From Parasitella parasitica (taxonomy: Eukaryota > Mucoromycota > Mucoromycetes > Mucorales > Mucoraceae), in assembly GCA_025201805.1 (NCBI GenBank), contig MU619358.1, forward strand, positions 1 through 42,206: a DNA stretch of 42,206 nt, read 5' to 3'. Shown one piece after another: positions 32,513-42,206 of the stretch; the first letter of the stretch is position 1, and the number at the start of each line of letters is the position of its first letter. The position numbers and the translations under genes were made by a program. Under the pieces are notes generated by a model. The model did not search any database. It saw nothing but the letters and a program-made list of their open reading frames with translations, and had not been told where the DNA came from.

Positions 32513-34012
32513 ATGGGGGCATTTGTAAAACAGCAACCATATAGTACATCATCGTACCAGATTATCTTGCACCAACTTGGATTTCTACTTACAGGGTTAT
32601 GTACGACATTGGGTGTACAATGGTTATTTTATAGAGGAGCTGCTAGTAAGTTTTTTTTGCTGTAAAAAGTGTCTACATCTGTTGATAAAAATGCAAGCTT
32701 CGATGAGCCTACTGCCTCAATTGTCCTCGTATACAGGCATGTTACTTGTTGGGCTATTTGTGCCTGTTCTTCTGAAGAAAAAAGAACAGATGGCACTGCA
32801 ATATAAGTTGATTCTTTCAGAGGAAGAAGCAGACTGCCATTTATTTAAAGACCATGTAATGTAATATTACTACCCCTGATCCCGTTGCTGGGCTAATCAT
32901 TCCCATCTCCTTAGTTAATATCGTCCAAATTGGATTCAAATGCCATAGTAGAGACAGGACATCAAGATCAACAAAGTGATTTAAGGCTACCAATACCTGC
33001 TTTCATGAAAGAGGAAGGCCCAATTCCACATTTTTCAATCATTAAACTAGCATCCTTGGATATAATCGCTAGTTTTGCATTGACTATTGGGTTTTCGATC
33101 ATTGGCAGTGGAATGTATCAAGTTATTTACAGCAGCGTTGTAATTTGGTGTGCAATTTTCACTTGGTTTTTCATGGGCAGAGCATTGTCTCATATGCAGT
33201 GGCTAGCTATTATCGGCACAAGTATTGGATTAGGAATTAGTTCGCTAGATAGCATTCAAGGATCGCCACTACAGGAAGATGCCTTTGCCGCACCAACAAC
33301 AACGGTATCGGACCAAGATGGTAATACTATTAGTACATATTGGACGAAAGATAAAGAATGTGTACTTACTACATTTCAGATATATCAAGAAACTCATTAT
33401 TCAATGGCACCTTAATGACATTGGGAGGCACACTGGTATCAGGTACAAAACACTGGCGAAAAATTTACGATTTTTACTTGGACTGATTAGACGTGAAACT
33501 ATTTTTTTTGTTTGTATTTTAGCGTGCATCTATGTGTATGCTGATAACATTCTCTCTAAAAGTGATAGACAGCCTTTGCCTGCAAGAGTGTGCTGTTGGA
33601 TAGGCGTTTACACATCCCTTTTTACTTGGCTATGGATTTCTGTATATACGTTGCCTCAATTTAACGACATTATCCATGTGGATGCAGACATATCTACTGC
33701 AAAAGTGGCTTTTATGTATTTTATGGTTACAATCGCAAATGCATTGCACTCTTGGAGCTATTATGAGTTGATTGAGCGCACTGGAAATGTTGCTACAGGC
33801 ATTTTACAAGGAATACGTGCTATACTAGTATATTCAATTAGTCACGTTTGGTACTGTCAAGAGGATTCAGCACAATGTGAGTCTTTTGCATGTCTTGTGG
33901 AAGTAATAATCAATAACTAACGATATGACAAATAGGTTTCACGACTTCCAAAGGATGCGGATCAATTATTGTTATCGGTTGTGTCCTGATTTTCACATTA
34001 GGTAAAAAATGA
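32513..34012 (+). CDS. SLC35-type (SLC35F6-like) drug/metabolite-superfamily transporter
   Basis: Polytopic membrane protein of the nucleotide-sugar-transporter-like group. Six exons in phase: 32513-32645, 32698-32855, 32915-33320, 33380-33442, 33523-33876, 33936-34012, giving 396 residues with about nine to ten hydrophobic segments. Recognisable parts: a first helix (LGFLLTGLCTTLGVQWLFY), a hydrophilic cytosolic stretch (about 95-145), then ASLDIIASFALTIGFSIIGS, MYQVIYSSVVIWCAIFTWFF, MGRALSHMQWLAIIGTSIGL (the GR.L...W.gi...GL pattern of SLC35F6), and ELIERTGNVATGILQGIRAI in the second half. The substrate cannot be read from the sequence. It starts 175 bp after the cytochrome b5 stop. Confidence 0.8.
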
Positions 34013-34804
34013 GATATGCCCTAATACTCTTGAAACAAAAGACACAGCTAAATCATTTAGTTTTGAGGAAAACGTCCTTTAATAAAATTTACTTGCTTAA
34101 CCCAATACATGAAAGAACGTTTGTTTGTTCAAAAGTGAAAATGTGCAGCCGATTGGAGACTCTGGGTGGTGAACTCGATCGATTTTCAATAAACCAATCA
34201 ATCACCCAACGTACTATGATGACCATGGAGGTTTTCCATATGCATTAGTCTTGCACGTTCGCAATAGAAGTTCAGGCAAACACAAGACGAAAGAAAAACT
34301 CTTTCTTCAAGTGTACACGAAAATCAAAATCACCCTGGGATAGGTCGTTCATGTCCCGAAGCAAAAGTTCTACCACATTTGCGCTTACATGGGTTGAAAA
34401 CACTAGGGATAAATTTTGAATATCCTATTCAATTCTTAGTACCACCAAATTGTGGTTGACTCGTGCTTGTATTAGTGGTAATAACTATATATGAACATGG
34501 AATTAGAGGAATTAAAATAGGCTTTACAATGATAGGAATAATCTGATAAAATGATTACAAGACATGGAGGAAAAACAGGTATCTCATACAAGTAGATGGT
34601 TCTTGCCTAAATAAACGAAACAGCCTATGAAAACGGCTGGGAGAATCTTCCCCCAGGTTTTTCAAATTGTCCAAGGGGTGAGATCAACAGGATGTCTCGC
34701 GGGAACAATAGAAAACTCTAATCCTTATATAAATGGCGGTTAATCCTTTTCAAGTTTCCCTCTCTTTTTTTCTCGCTTTCAACTAAATTATTACCGATAC
34801 CTTC
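34013..34804. other. Intergenic region, no supported gene
   Basis: About 790 bp. Short open stretches with no family resemblance. It contains the promoter of the next gene. A CT-rich TTCCCTCTCTTTTTTTCTC tract ends about 30 bp before the proposed ATG. Confidence 0.4.
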
Positions 34805-35694
34805 ATGTGGATGGAAACAACAGAAAATACTACATACGGTACTTGTCATATACAAATTGAATGTAAAACAATTTCCTAATGCTTTGAAAAACATGTTTAG
34901 AGAAGAACCAAATTCGACCAAAAATCCAGCAACAAGCACCCGAAGTATTCGATTGCTATCTGGAAGATGATGACACTGCTACAGACACGGGCAGAACTAT
35001 GAGCAGCATCGCAGACAGCCAATTTCACCACCATGAATCTCCATCCATTATTGATAATGCTGAGGAAGCATCCACTTCACACTTTGAAAGCTTCATGAAA
35101 GACCCTGATAATAGTCGTGTATCCAGGTATCAAAATACTTATTTTATGGATGGTGGGAACCGTTTTATTTCTGTAAGTTCTAGGTAAAACATGATTTTTC
35201 TCACATTCATATTTATCACTGTTATTTAGTTGCCAACATTGGGTAACACAAGCACCAAGGCAGCATCTCATATTTCAAGAATATTTGAGGATTGGCTCCA
35301 AAATAAACTTTATTACCAGAGTGCAAATGATGGGCTTGAAAGACTGCCGATCTTGGAAGATTCTGTAGAATTGCTTGCTGAAGATGTTGTCAACAAGTTG
35401 AAATCACGAAACTCGATTCGAGGTTTATCAGGTCTTTCTCGTATTCTGATCAAGATTAGAACGGGCCATGTCTATACCTATCATCAATTAGAAGATGGCC
35501 AACCACTTATCACCGCTGATATGGAGGATTTCTTTCAACAATTTCCATTATTTGTCGAGATCATCATTTATACAATGCCAAAAGAGTCTGATCAGTCATC
35601 TGATGATGTGCAGCTTTTATTAGCGGTTGAAAATATCACGGTCAATCCATCTGATCCTTATCAAATCAAGGAAGATATACAACTGATTGCTTAA
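34805..35694 (+). CDS. Hypothetical protein, 256 residues
   Basis: Three exons in phase: 34805-34838, 34901-35172, 35230-35694. The first exon is short (MWMETTENTTY) and supported only by its GT donor, its phase and the CT tract upstream. The N-terminal 100 residues are acidic and Ser/His-rich (CYLEDDDTATDTG, QFHHHESPSI), probably disordered. The C-terminal 150 look folded: ASHISRIFEDWLQNKLYYQS, ELLAEDVVNKLKSR, GLSRILIKIRTGHVYTYHQL and MEDFFQQFPLFVEIIIYTMP, with mixed helix and strand character. I do not recognise the family. The last exon's long, regular frame and clean splice borders make a real gene likely. Confidence 0.65.
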
Positions 35695-36264
35695 TAAGTT
35701 TTTTTTATAGGTCAGCATGATAAATACCCTCCTTCTCCCCTTTTTTGGTTGAAATAACATCAACCTTTCTGTATATACCGCTCAAGTCGTAAATTTCTTT
35801 GACAGATCAACTAATTTTTGTCTGACCTCCCTATATATTTGATATAAATTAATTTGCCACAGATGTAATTATGATTAATAGCATCATCTAATGAAATAAA
35901 CGTGTAAAAGCTTAAATTTATTTTAACAAAAAGAGGCTGCAATACACATATATATTCTATATTATGGAGAATACCCATTACTATCTGATCTACAAAAAAA
36001 AAAGAGTGTACATGAGAACACATGTGTATGCGCGATAATTTTACCCAAAGCATTTATCCAATTGTATTTTGACATATGTATATCATATACACCGTCGATC
36101 TTACTGTACACATTATTAATTTTATTAACCATTAAAAATACAATGCAGTAATTGTGTGGAAATTATTTTCATTGAGAAGAGTTACCAGAAAAGTTATTTA
36201 TTCGAATAAAGCATCTCGCACGTTTTAATTGATAATTTTCAGCCAATAAATAATAGTCGTACAA
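35695..36264. other. Convergent intergenic region
   Basis: 570 bp, strongly AT-rich, between two convergent stop codons. Holds AATAAA-like motifs on both strands. No gene visible. Confidence 0.45.
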
Positions 36265-38884
36265 TTACAATCTAGCAGACTTGATGTATTCCAGGTTGTT
36301 TCCGCGATGAAGGATTTGCAATACCAAATTCTACAGGAAGGTTATTGTTAGTGTTTGTAATGCAATAGATTAATACCGAGCTCTTACTCCAAGTTTTGCT
36401 TTTTCTTCCTCGTCATTGACAGGGTTCTTTTGTACAGCATCCCATAAGGCTTCATAAGCACGACCATCTTGCTTACCCAAAGCTGAGTTGAGTTCTCTAT
36501 CAGTAAAGCCAAAGCTATCTGTCAATGGTACAGCGTTATTAGAGATCTTGTTGATAGATTCACGATATTTTTCGTTTAATTTGCTTAGATCAGAAGGATG
36601 AATAGTAGCCGTAGACAAAAATGTGGCCAAGGATGAATAGCCCAAAGTTGACAAACAAAACTAGGAAAAATATTCATTCACAATAAGCATGAAAGCCCTA
36701 ATTGCTTTGAAATAAAAACCAACTTACCAGGTCTGAAATAGACTTCAATGTTGAAGCCAAGCCAGCATATTCGGAAGCTTCAACGGATTTTACCTTGGTA
36801 ATCAAACTCTTCAAGATCAGATATTCAGCATGAGCAAGATTGATTGCCCAGCATTCCATATTCAAATCAGACCATTCTCTTCCATCTTGTAATTGCTGGC
36901 CGAGGTCAGCAACAAGACGAGCAGAGCGTATACTGAAAAGCTTCAGTTGTATCTCAGGATCCAAAATTTGTTGGCCAACGTTGTCGAACTGGAATACCTG
37001 ATCCGTGCCCTCTGCTAAAGTATAGAGATACTCGGCAGTATTAGACGTAACTGACTTTCCTTGAACAACATGTTGTAGTTGCTTGAGCAAGAAACGGGCC
37101 ACCTGTTGTGCCAGTACAAAGTTATCGCCCTCATAAGTGTTGGAAGGGACGAATGTAGCAAACAAATCAGCAACACCGCTGAAAATAGAGTAGCCATGAC
37201 CACCCATGGCTTTACGACATTCTTCAATACCATCAGTAGAACGGCGAGTACTCCAACTTTTGAGAGCGCATGACGTAGCATGGATTTCAGGCAATAATTT
37301 GGCATTATTTGACTCAAGTTGGGTCATAAGCTGATTGAATTGAGCATACAGTCCTTCACCAGCTACAATGAGAGCATAGGCAGTGGCCAGAAGAGGCATC
37401 AAGCGGTGCTGAACAGATGAATAAGAGATGACTTGAGATTCCAGTGTATTACTATCGGCTTTGAAGCTGGGAGGATTATGGAATTGGCGACGGACAGTAC
37501 AATAGCGAATGGCAATGGTGGTTGCTTTGGCCAATTTCCAACCAGCATCGGTAACAATGTCAACACGAAGCTTTACCATACTGCCATAAGAAAGTTTATT
37601 ATGGACAGGTGGAGTATACTTGCCGTCTTTTGTCACTTGGGCAAATTTCATGAGCATATTTTCTCGAGGGATACGAACATGGTCAAATAGAGCATCTATT
37701 TAAATTTGAATTTAGTAAGAGACAAGTGTGTCTCAGATACCAACTTACATCCATTATCTGTAGTGGCAAACCCGCCATACGCTTTTGGGCCAATGTCACC
37801 TACTCGAACACCTTTGCAAGGCTTCAAATCGACTATGGGATTTTAAAAAGTTGTTACCATATATACTAGCAAAATAATAGCTCTCATGATTCTTACTTGG
37901 TGATCTAATGGGAACAATAAATAAATGAGGACCGTGTGATTTTCCATCAATCATTAATTGAGCCTAATATATTCAACCGAAATGTTTTCATACAACATGT
38001 CTTCAAATAAAGCTAAGTAATATTACCTGTACTACGGCATGCGTACTGGCGACGCCTAAACCTCCAATCCACCACTTGGCAGCCTATATCTAATTTTTAA
38101 TAATCCTAAAGTAAGTGTTCATACTAAAAATTACAGTTAAATCTGGGCTATGAATGATGAATTCGTCAGACTGTAGATCATAAACAGCTATAGTGTTCAA
38201 GCCCAAGACATTGGAACCATGGCTATTTAGCGTTAGCAACTAAATTCACATCAATTATATAATATGCATTCACCTTAATTCAGTCTGTGCATAGCAACCT
38301 ATAATTGCATGTCGTTTGGATGCATTGTACCACTTTTCAACCTGGTCAGCAGTTCCTTGAGATTTAACGACAGGCATAAAAGCTACTCACTGCAAGATCA
38401 GCATTTTGGTAAACAAAGATTAACGAGTTGTTAACGTATACCTGAATAATGAAGAGCAAGCTACAGCAAATGATCAATACCATGGAAATAGCATAATTTA
38501 ACAATACTCACTGGTGTCAACATTTCAATCTGTCTGAACAAAGTAGCAAACTCTTCATCGCCCAAATTCTTTTCTTCTATCAAGTCAATCAAACGCTTTG
38601 AAATTAGCAAAGATTGATATAATTGCTATGCAAAGCGATTAGAATATGGTACTTTTTGGGAATTATAGCAATAATATATATACTTCTTGACGGCTTTGAA
38701 ATGGCATCTTGGATTTATCAAACAATGGCTCTTGTTCTGCTAATGCTCTCACTTGATTCAGCTTTTCGACAGCCTTGGGACCACCGCGAAGTAAATAAAG
38801 CATGGATTTACTGGAGAAATCTGCCTTTTTACGAGCATATTCAATGTCTGCATTCATTTGGATCAAGTGTTTATTCTCTGCCAT
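36265..38884 (-). CDS. POX1: Peroxisomal acyl-CoA oxidase
   Basis: First step of peroxisomal fatty-acid beta-oxidation: acyl-CoA to trans-2-enoyl-CoA with FAD and release of H2O2. Eleven exons in phase: 38884-38684, 38625-38512, 38460-38442 (19 nt), 38382-38274, 38222-38135, 38083-38027, 37963-37897, 37832-37749, 37695-36728, 36660-36388, 36330-36265, giving 681 residues, the family size. Visible: CYAQTELSHGSNV and FIIHSPDLTAAKWWIGGLGV (acyl-CoA dehydrogenase middle domain), DIGPKAYGGFATTDNGYALF, HVRIPRENMLMKFAQV, ECRKAMGGHGYS, and SNTYEGDNFVLAQQVARFLL with the catalytic Glu in YEGDN. The C-terminus is SARL, a PTS1-like peroxisomal signal (ARL), reached only if the last intron uses the GTAAGA donor at 36387. 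The gene symbol is by family, not strict orthology. Confidence 0.95.
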
Positions 38885-38945
38885 TTCTAGTATGATTTGA
38901 CGATATGAAAAGAAGAATAGAGAGAAGAAGGCTTCGAGTACCTCA

Positions 38946-38968
38946 ATTTATAAGAAATCAAATTGGCC
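38946..38968 (-). promoter_or_regulatory. TATA and CCAAT boxes of acyl-CoA oxidase
   Basis: On the minus strand TATAAAT (38952-38946) is 61 bp before the ATG, with CCAAT just upstream (near 38968-38964). The interval 38885-39226 also carries the 3' flank of DGAT1. Confidence 0.5.
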
Positions 38969-39226
38969 GTTTCCTTTGTATCACATGACATGTGTAATTC
39001 ATTCCACAACTTTATGCTGTTATATTGTAGGAAACCCAACTTAATATGATACCTTATGATAATCATTGTAGTTCTTAGAACGTGTACAAGACATTGTGTC
39101 AGCTAAGAAAATTCGAAAAAAAAAAGAAAATAATTTAATACGGTTTTTATAGAGTTACGTGATAACTTTTCACACGAAATAGTTTAAATGAAAGAAGAAT
39201 AAGGTTTTTCCCATTAGAAATAGTAT

Positions 39227-40887
39227 TTAGGCAGTGCTTGCGTTTGAGTCAAACTTATGTGTTGCCGTCCATTGATAATAGTACAGTAAAGCTATTGTAG
39301 GTTGGCCAATCACACAAAATACGATCCTATTATGAGATTAATTAATAATTAAAAAACCAACAGACATGCCACATTTTAAAAACTCACCAGAATATAGTGT
39401 TGCCAAGCGATGTACCTTTGCCTCTCCATTTTTCAATGCCATGTGTAATGGCAATCAATGGTATTTGACCTAGCATCCCCCAGAATGCAAAGCCGGTGAT
39501 TTGATGAGTTGGAATACCTACAAATACTTCATGCAATACCGCAGAAATCAAAAACACCAATAGCTGACATACTGCTGGTGGAACGCCACGGTGCACAGCA
39601 GGGATATAAACGTGGCGTTTGAAGAAAAGGTACACAGGTCTGTTCCAAAGACGCCAATAGGTTGCCAAATTACCAGAATTCCACCACGCTAAATAAAAGG
39701 TACGATCACCAAATCTCAAAACTTCCGCTAAGGCATTCAAGAAAGCGTGAAAGAAAGCATAAAACATGAGCAACCAAATGACGACGGCTGATGTGGATAA
39801 TTTCAGTACACGCTCGACAATAGTAACAAATTTCCTGTCTTCTAAAGCTTGAATTGAATTGGCCAACGTAGGCTTCGCATACTGCTCCGTTAACACATAC
39901 ATCATGACAAGACATGTAATCAGTTCGCCAACACGTTTAAAGAAAAATGTCTTGCGAAACTTTTGAGAGCGAGGATATGATGGCTGATAGCATAAGGTAG
40001 GAGCAAAGAAAAAATACAAGAGGTTTTTGGCATTGACATTGTTTGGATAAGCAGAAGCTTCGGTGTAAAACTCTTCGGATTTCCCCTGTACAAAAGCCTG
40101 GCGCAATTCTTGATTGACGAGTGCAAATGATGTCAGTTTCAAGAAGGCGATTAAGCAAATAATGATAACACCCGAACCAACTATCGGAAAAGAAGATGAA
40201 TGAGTGCAGGGCCCTCCTTCACAAGATTACATTAGATTGGCCTTACCCAAAGGATGATAGATTTGTGTATAAGCAAGATAAGAGGGAAAGGTCAACAGAA
40301 ACACAAGATGAGAAACGTGTGTTACTGCGACAACTCTTTCAAGAATAGTCAGCTTCTTCACAAAATCAGGTTTGGCATCTTTGGCAGCGACAGCTAATTT
40401 ACCCATTCCATACTCCACAATTAGAGATATCACTAGACTAAGAGGGACACATAACCAAGCCAGCAAGAAGAGGCCGATGTCTCGAACGGGTATATGACTA
40501 TGATGAGGGACTCCAATTAAAAGGCCATATTTCATATAATTTTCAATGATTAGTCTAATATTGCTTGCGCCCAATACAAGCACTTTGATACAGAAAGGAT
40601 CAGTACATCTAGCAAATAACCCCTTACATAAACTTACTGCCTAATCTTAGAAAACCACTGTAGTTTTCTGGTGGTGCCTCTTTTGACAACACAGAAGCTT
40701 TGGTTATTGTGTGAATTGGCAAAGTATGAGAAAAGCCAGCATATCCCTTCTTTTTGTCTTCCTTCTCCTCTGTAATTGTCGATACTCTTTTGCTTGTGAT
40801 GTGCAAGTCTCTCCTCTGTCTTGAGTCGGACTGATCATCCTCGCTGTCTGTTACTACCTTCAAAGGTCTTTTCCTAACACTTGCCAT
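39227..40887 (-). CDS. DGAT1: Diacylglycerol O-acyltransferase 1 (MBOAT family)
   Basis: ER enzyme making triacylglycerol from diacylglycerol and acyl-CoA; sterol O-acyltransferases (ARE) are close relatives. Four exons in phase: 40887-40638, 40582-40247, 40180-39388, 39326-39227, giving 492 residues. A hydrophilic N-terminus of about 80 residues with basic and acidic clusters is followed by eight or so membrane segments. Family blocks: LVLGASNIRLIIENYMKYG, YFFFAPTLCYQPSYPRS (acyl-CoA binding region), EVLRFGDRTFYLAWWNS, TYWRLWNRPVYLFFKRHVYI, FLISAVLHEVFVGIP with the catalytic His, and FAFWGMLGQIPL. The FYxDWWN motif reads FYLAWWN, with Ala for the usual Asp. The start ATG at 40887 is the first in frame; TTG upstream is not needed. 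DGAT1 rather than sterol acyltransferase is favoured by the YFxxAPTLCYQ block. Confidence 0.9.
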
Positions 40888-41998
40888 GATTATAAACAAC
40901 AAAAGAGAAAGAGAGAAACGCTCTGACAATATTGCCTATTTATTTGAAACGCCGTGTTGTGTGTCCATGGTAAACAGATCCTTATCACATGCTTATTCGA
41001 TACTCGTTATTTTTTCCCTTTTTTCATGACATATAGACATGAAACTTGTTTAGAAACCAGAAATGTAACATAATTTTGTATGTTAATATCTCTTAATCAT
41101 CTTGATCCATGTTGTTTTATGCGTCTACGATATATCCATATAGAGCTATGATGCCAACAAGAAGCATGTGTGAACGAGCTGTTGACTCCGGTTGAATGCA
41201 ATAGTTGCAGGGTCGTTGTTGCTTTTGATACTTGCACATATATTTTTCTTGAATTGAGATGTATCGCATATTTAAAAATTAGTAATATAAAAATGTTCTT
41301 GCATAGTCTTGCAATCTACATAGTTGGATGCAGAATTCATCTGTTGCAAAAAAATAATTAGTATATAAGTTTGATTTATTTATTACTTTCTTGATATCAT
41401 TTAGCAATGAAGGTTCCCTTACCTGCTTAGGTCCAGAAAGAGACACACTGCTGAAATTGAATTCACAGCCTACATAGTCACTGTGTATAATACAATGTGG
41501 CACCATCTCTTTTCAACCAAAGAGCAAGACATGATTGCAACAGGCAGCACGGAAATGTCTTGATACAAATTAATAGTTAAGATTCTGAAATCCATTTTTT
41601 CATAGCTTCATTTTTGGCTCAACTTACCCCCCACACAATCTAAACCATTCCTTAAAAGCATAATTTAACTCCCTGATATCTTTATAAGATATTAAGCGAT
41701 AGGGACACAATCTTCAGCCAAAATCTACTTTTTTGCATCTTCCCACAACATATCCGAGTCTCATTCACCTCTGGTTATTTTTCAGATTTTGATCTGTTTG
41801 GACTCAAAACCTCAAACTCGATTTTCACTTTTCCACTATTGTTTGTCGTACCTATAACAATCTCAGTTGCCTCCGCTTCGGCTTCCAATGTGGTAAATGC
41901 TCTCAGAGCCACGCTTTATTTTTCATATATATAGTAATAATAAATTTGAATCCCTTTCTTCCCTATATCTTTCAAAGCCGCGCATCGTGGAACAAACT
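40888..41998. other. Divergent intergenic region with a repeat copy
   Basis: About 1.1 kb between the DGAT1 start (leftward) and the next gene (rightward). Contains the second copy of the dispersed repeat (41651-41840) and a TATATATAG at about 41926-41934, 65 bp before the rightward ATG. No other gene is supported. Confidence 0.45.
41651..41840. repeat. Dispersed repeat, copy 2
   Basis: Same orientation as 11904-12095, sharing CTTAAAAGCATAAT, CTGATATCTTTA, CAACATATCCGAGT, CACCTCTGG and TTTTTCAGATTTTG in the same order and spacing. Ends about 160 bp before the next start codon. No coding potential. Confidence 0.75.
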
Positions 41999-42206
41999 AT
42001 GAGTGATATCAATGATGATCAAACAACAAAATACCTTACTACTACCGAGGCATTTGAATTATTTAAGCGCCTCCAACTGGAAGAGCGACAACAAAGAGAA
42101 GAAAGGGTACATGGCTCAGAATTGCCATTGGACATATCACAATATCTTGATAGCACGCCAGCATATGAACTCAAGGAGGAATTTAAACAATTTAAAAGAC
42201 AGGTTG
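41999..42206 (+). CDS. Start of an unidentified gene, cut by the window edge
   Basis: ATG at 41999, open to the end of the window (69 codons). Reads MSDINDDQTTKYLTTTEAFE and continues charged and probably helical (LFKRLQLEERQQREERV, then YELKEEFKQFKRQV). A TATA-like box about 65 bp upstream and a clean open frame suggest a real first exon. The family cannot be named from this fragment. Confidence 0.5.
   Translation, partial: MSDINDDQTTKYLTTTEAFELFKRLQLEERQQREERVHGSELPLDISQYLDSTPAYELKEEFKQFKRQV

Noticed and set aside
1-42206. CRISPR arrays, prokaryotic operons, rRNA or clear tRNA genes
   Set aside because: None seen: no regularly spaced repeats, and all genes are eukaryotic with spliceosomal introns.

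Overview
The window looks like AT-rich nuclear DNA of a filamentous, early-diverging fungus, most likely Mucoromycota (Mucorales or a relative). The reasons are compact genes with many 50-80 nt GT-AG introns, T- and CT-rich stretches ahead of start codons, a peroxisomal acyl-CoA oxidase, a linker histone, a BRWD/PHIP-type chromatin protein (absent from yeasts) and TnpB/Fanzor-like nuclease remnants. The organism assignment is inference. Exon structures were built by hand from reading phase and splice signals. The joined coding lengths come to whole codon numbers for every multi-exon gene model that is given a complete length.

Layout, left to right. 1-5647: a BRWD/PHIP-like WD40-cryptoTudor-bromodomain gene (+). 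5648-8644: an orphan ORF (-), a decayed ribose-5-phosphate isomerase pseudogene (+) that runs tail-to-tail into the riboflavin gene RIB7 (-), then linker histone H1 (-). 9338-11427: a coiled-coil protein (+). 11428-14142: repeats and a 460-bp assembly gap. 14143-14753: RLP24, a 60S ribosome-biogenesis factor (-). 16325-20965: a large RasGEF with three apparent GC-AG introns (+). 21001-22926: a 128-residue shugoshin-like protein (-), divergent from a Golgi-type glycosyltransferase (+).

22927-27308 is an accessory island of mobile-element debris. Its key feature is a 1632-bp element (25538-27169) with 21-bp terminal inverted repeats and a TAA target duplication. It holds the RuvC half of a Fanzor-like (TnpB-related, OMEGA) nuclease, interrupted by one stop codon. 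Two more remnants of the same kind lie nearby, one clear (24732-25135, +) and one fragmentary (23191-23520, -). The element ends 139 bp before the start codon of UAP1, the UDP-GlcNAc pyrophosphorylase needed for chitin precursors.

27309-42206 is ordinary euchromatic gene space: UAP1 (+), a FluG/lengsin-type glutamine-synthetase-like gene (-), cytochrome b5 (+), an SLC35-type transporter (+), a 256-residue unknown (+), acyl-CoA oxidase (-), DGAT1 (-), and the start of an unidentified gene at the right edge (+). Acyl-CoA oxidase and DGAT1 sit side by side and act in opposite directions on fatty acyl-CoA (breakdown and storage). A dispersed repeat occurs once beside the assembly gap and once near the right edge.
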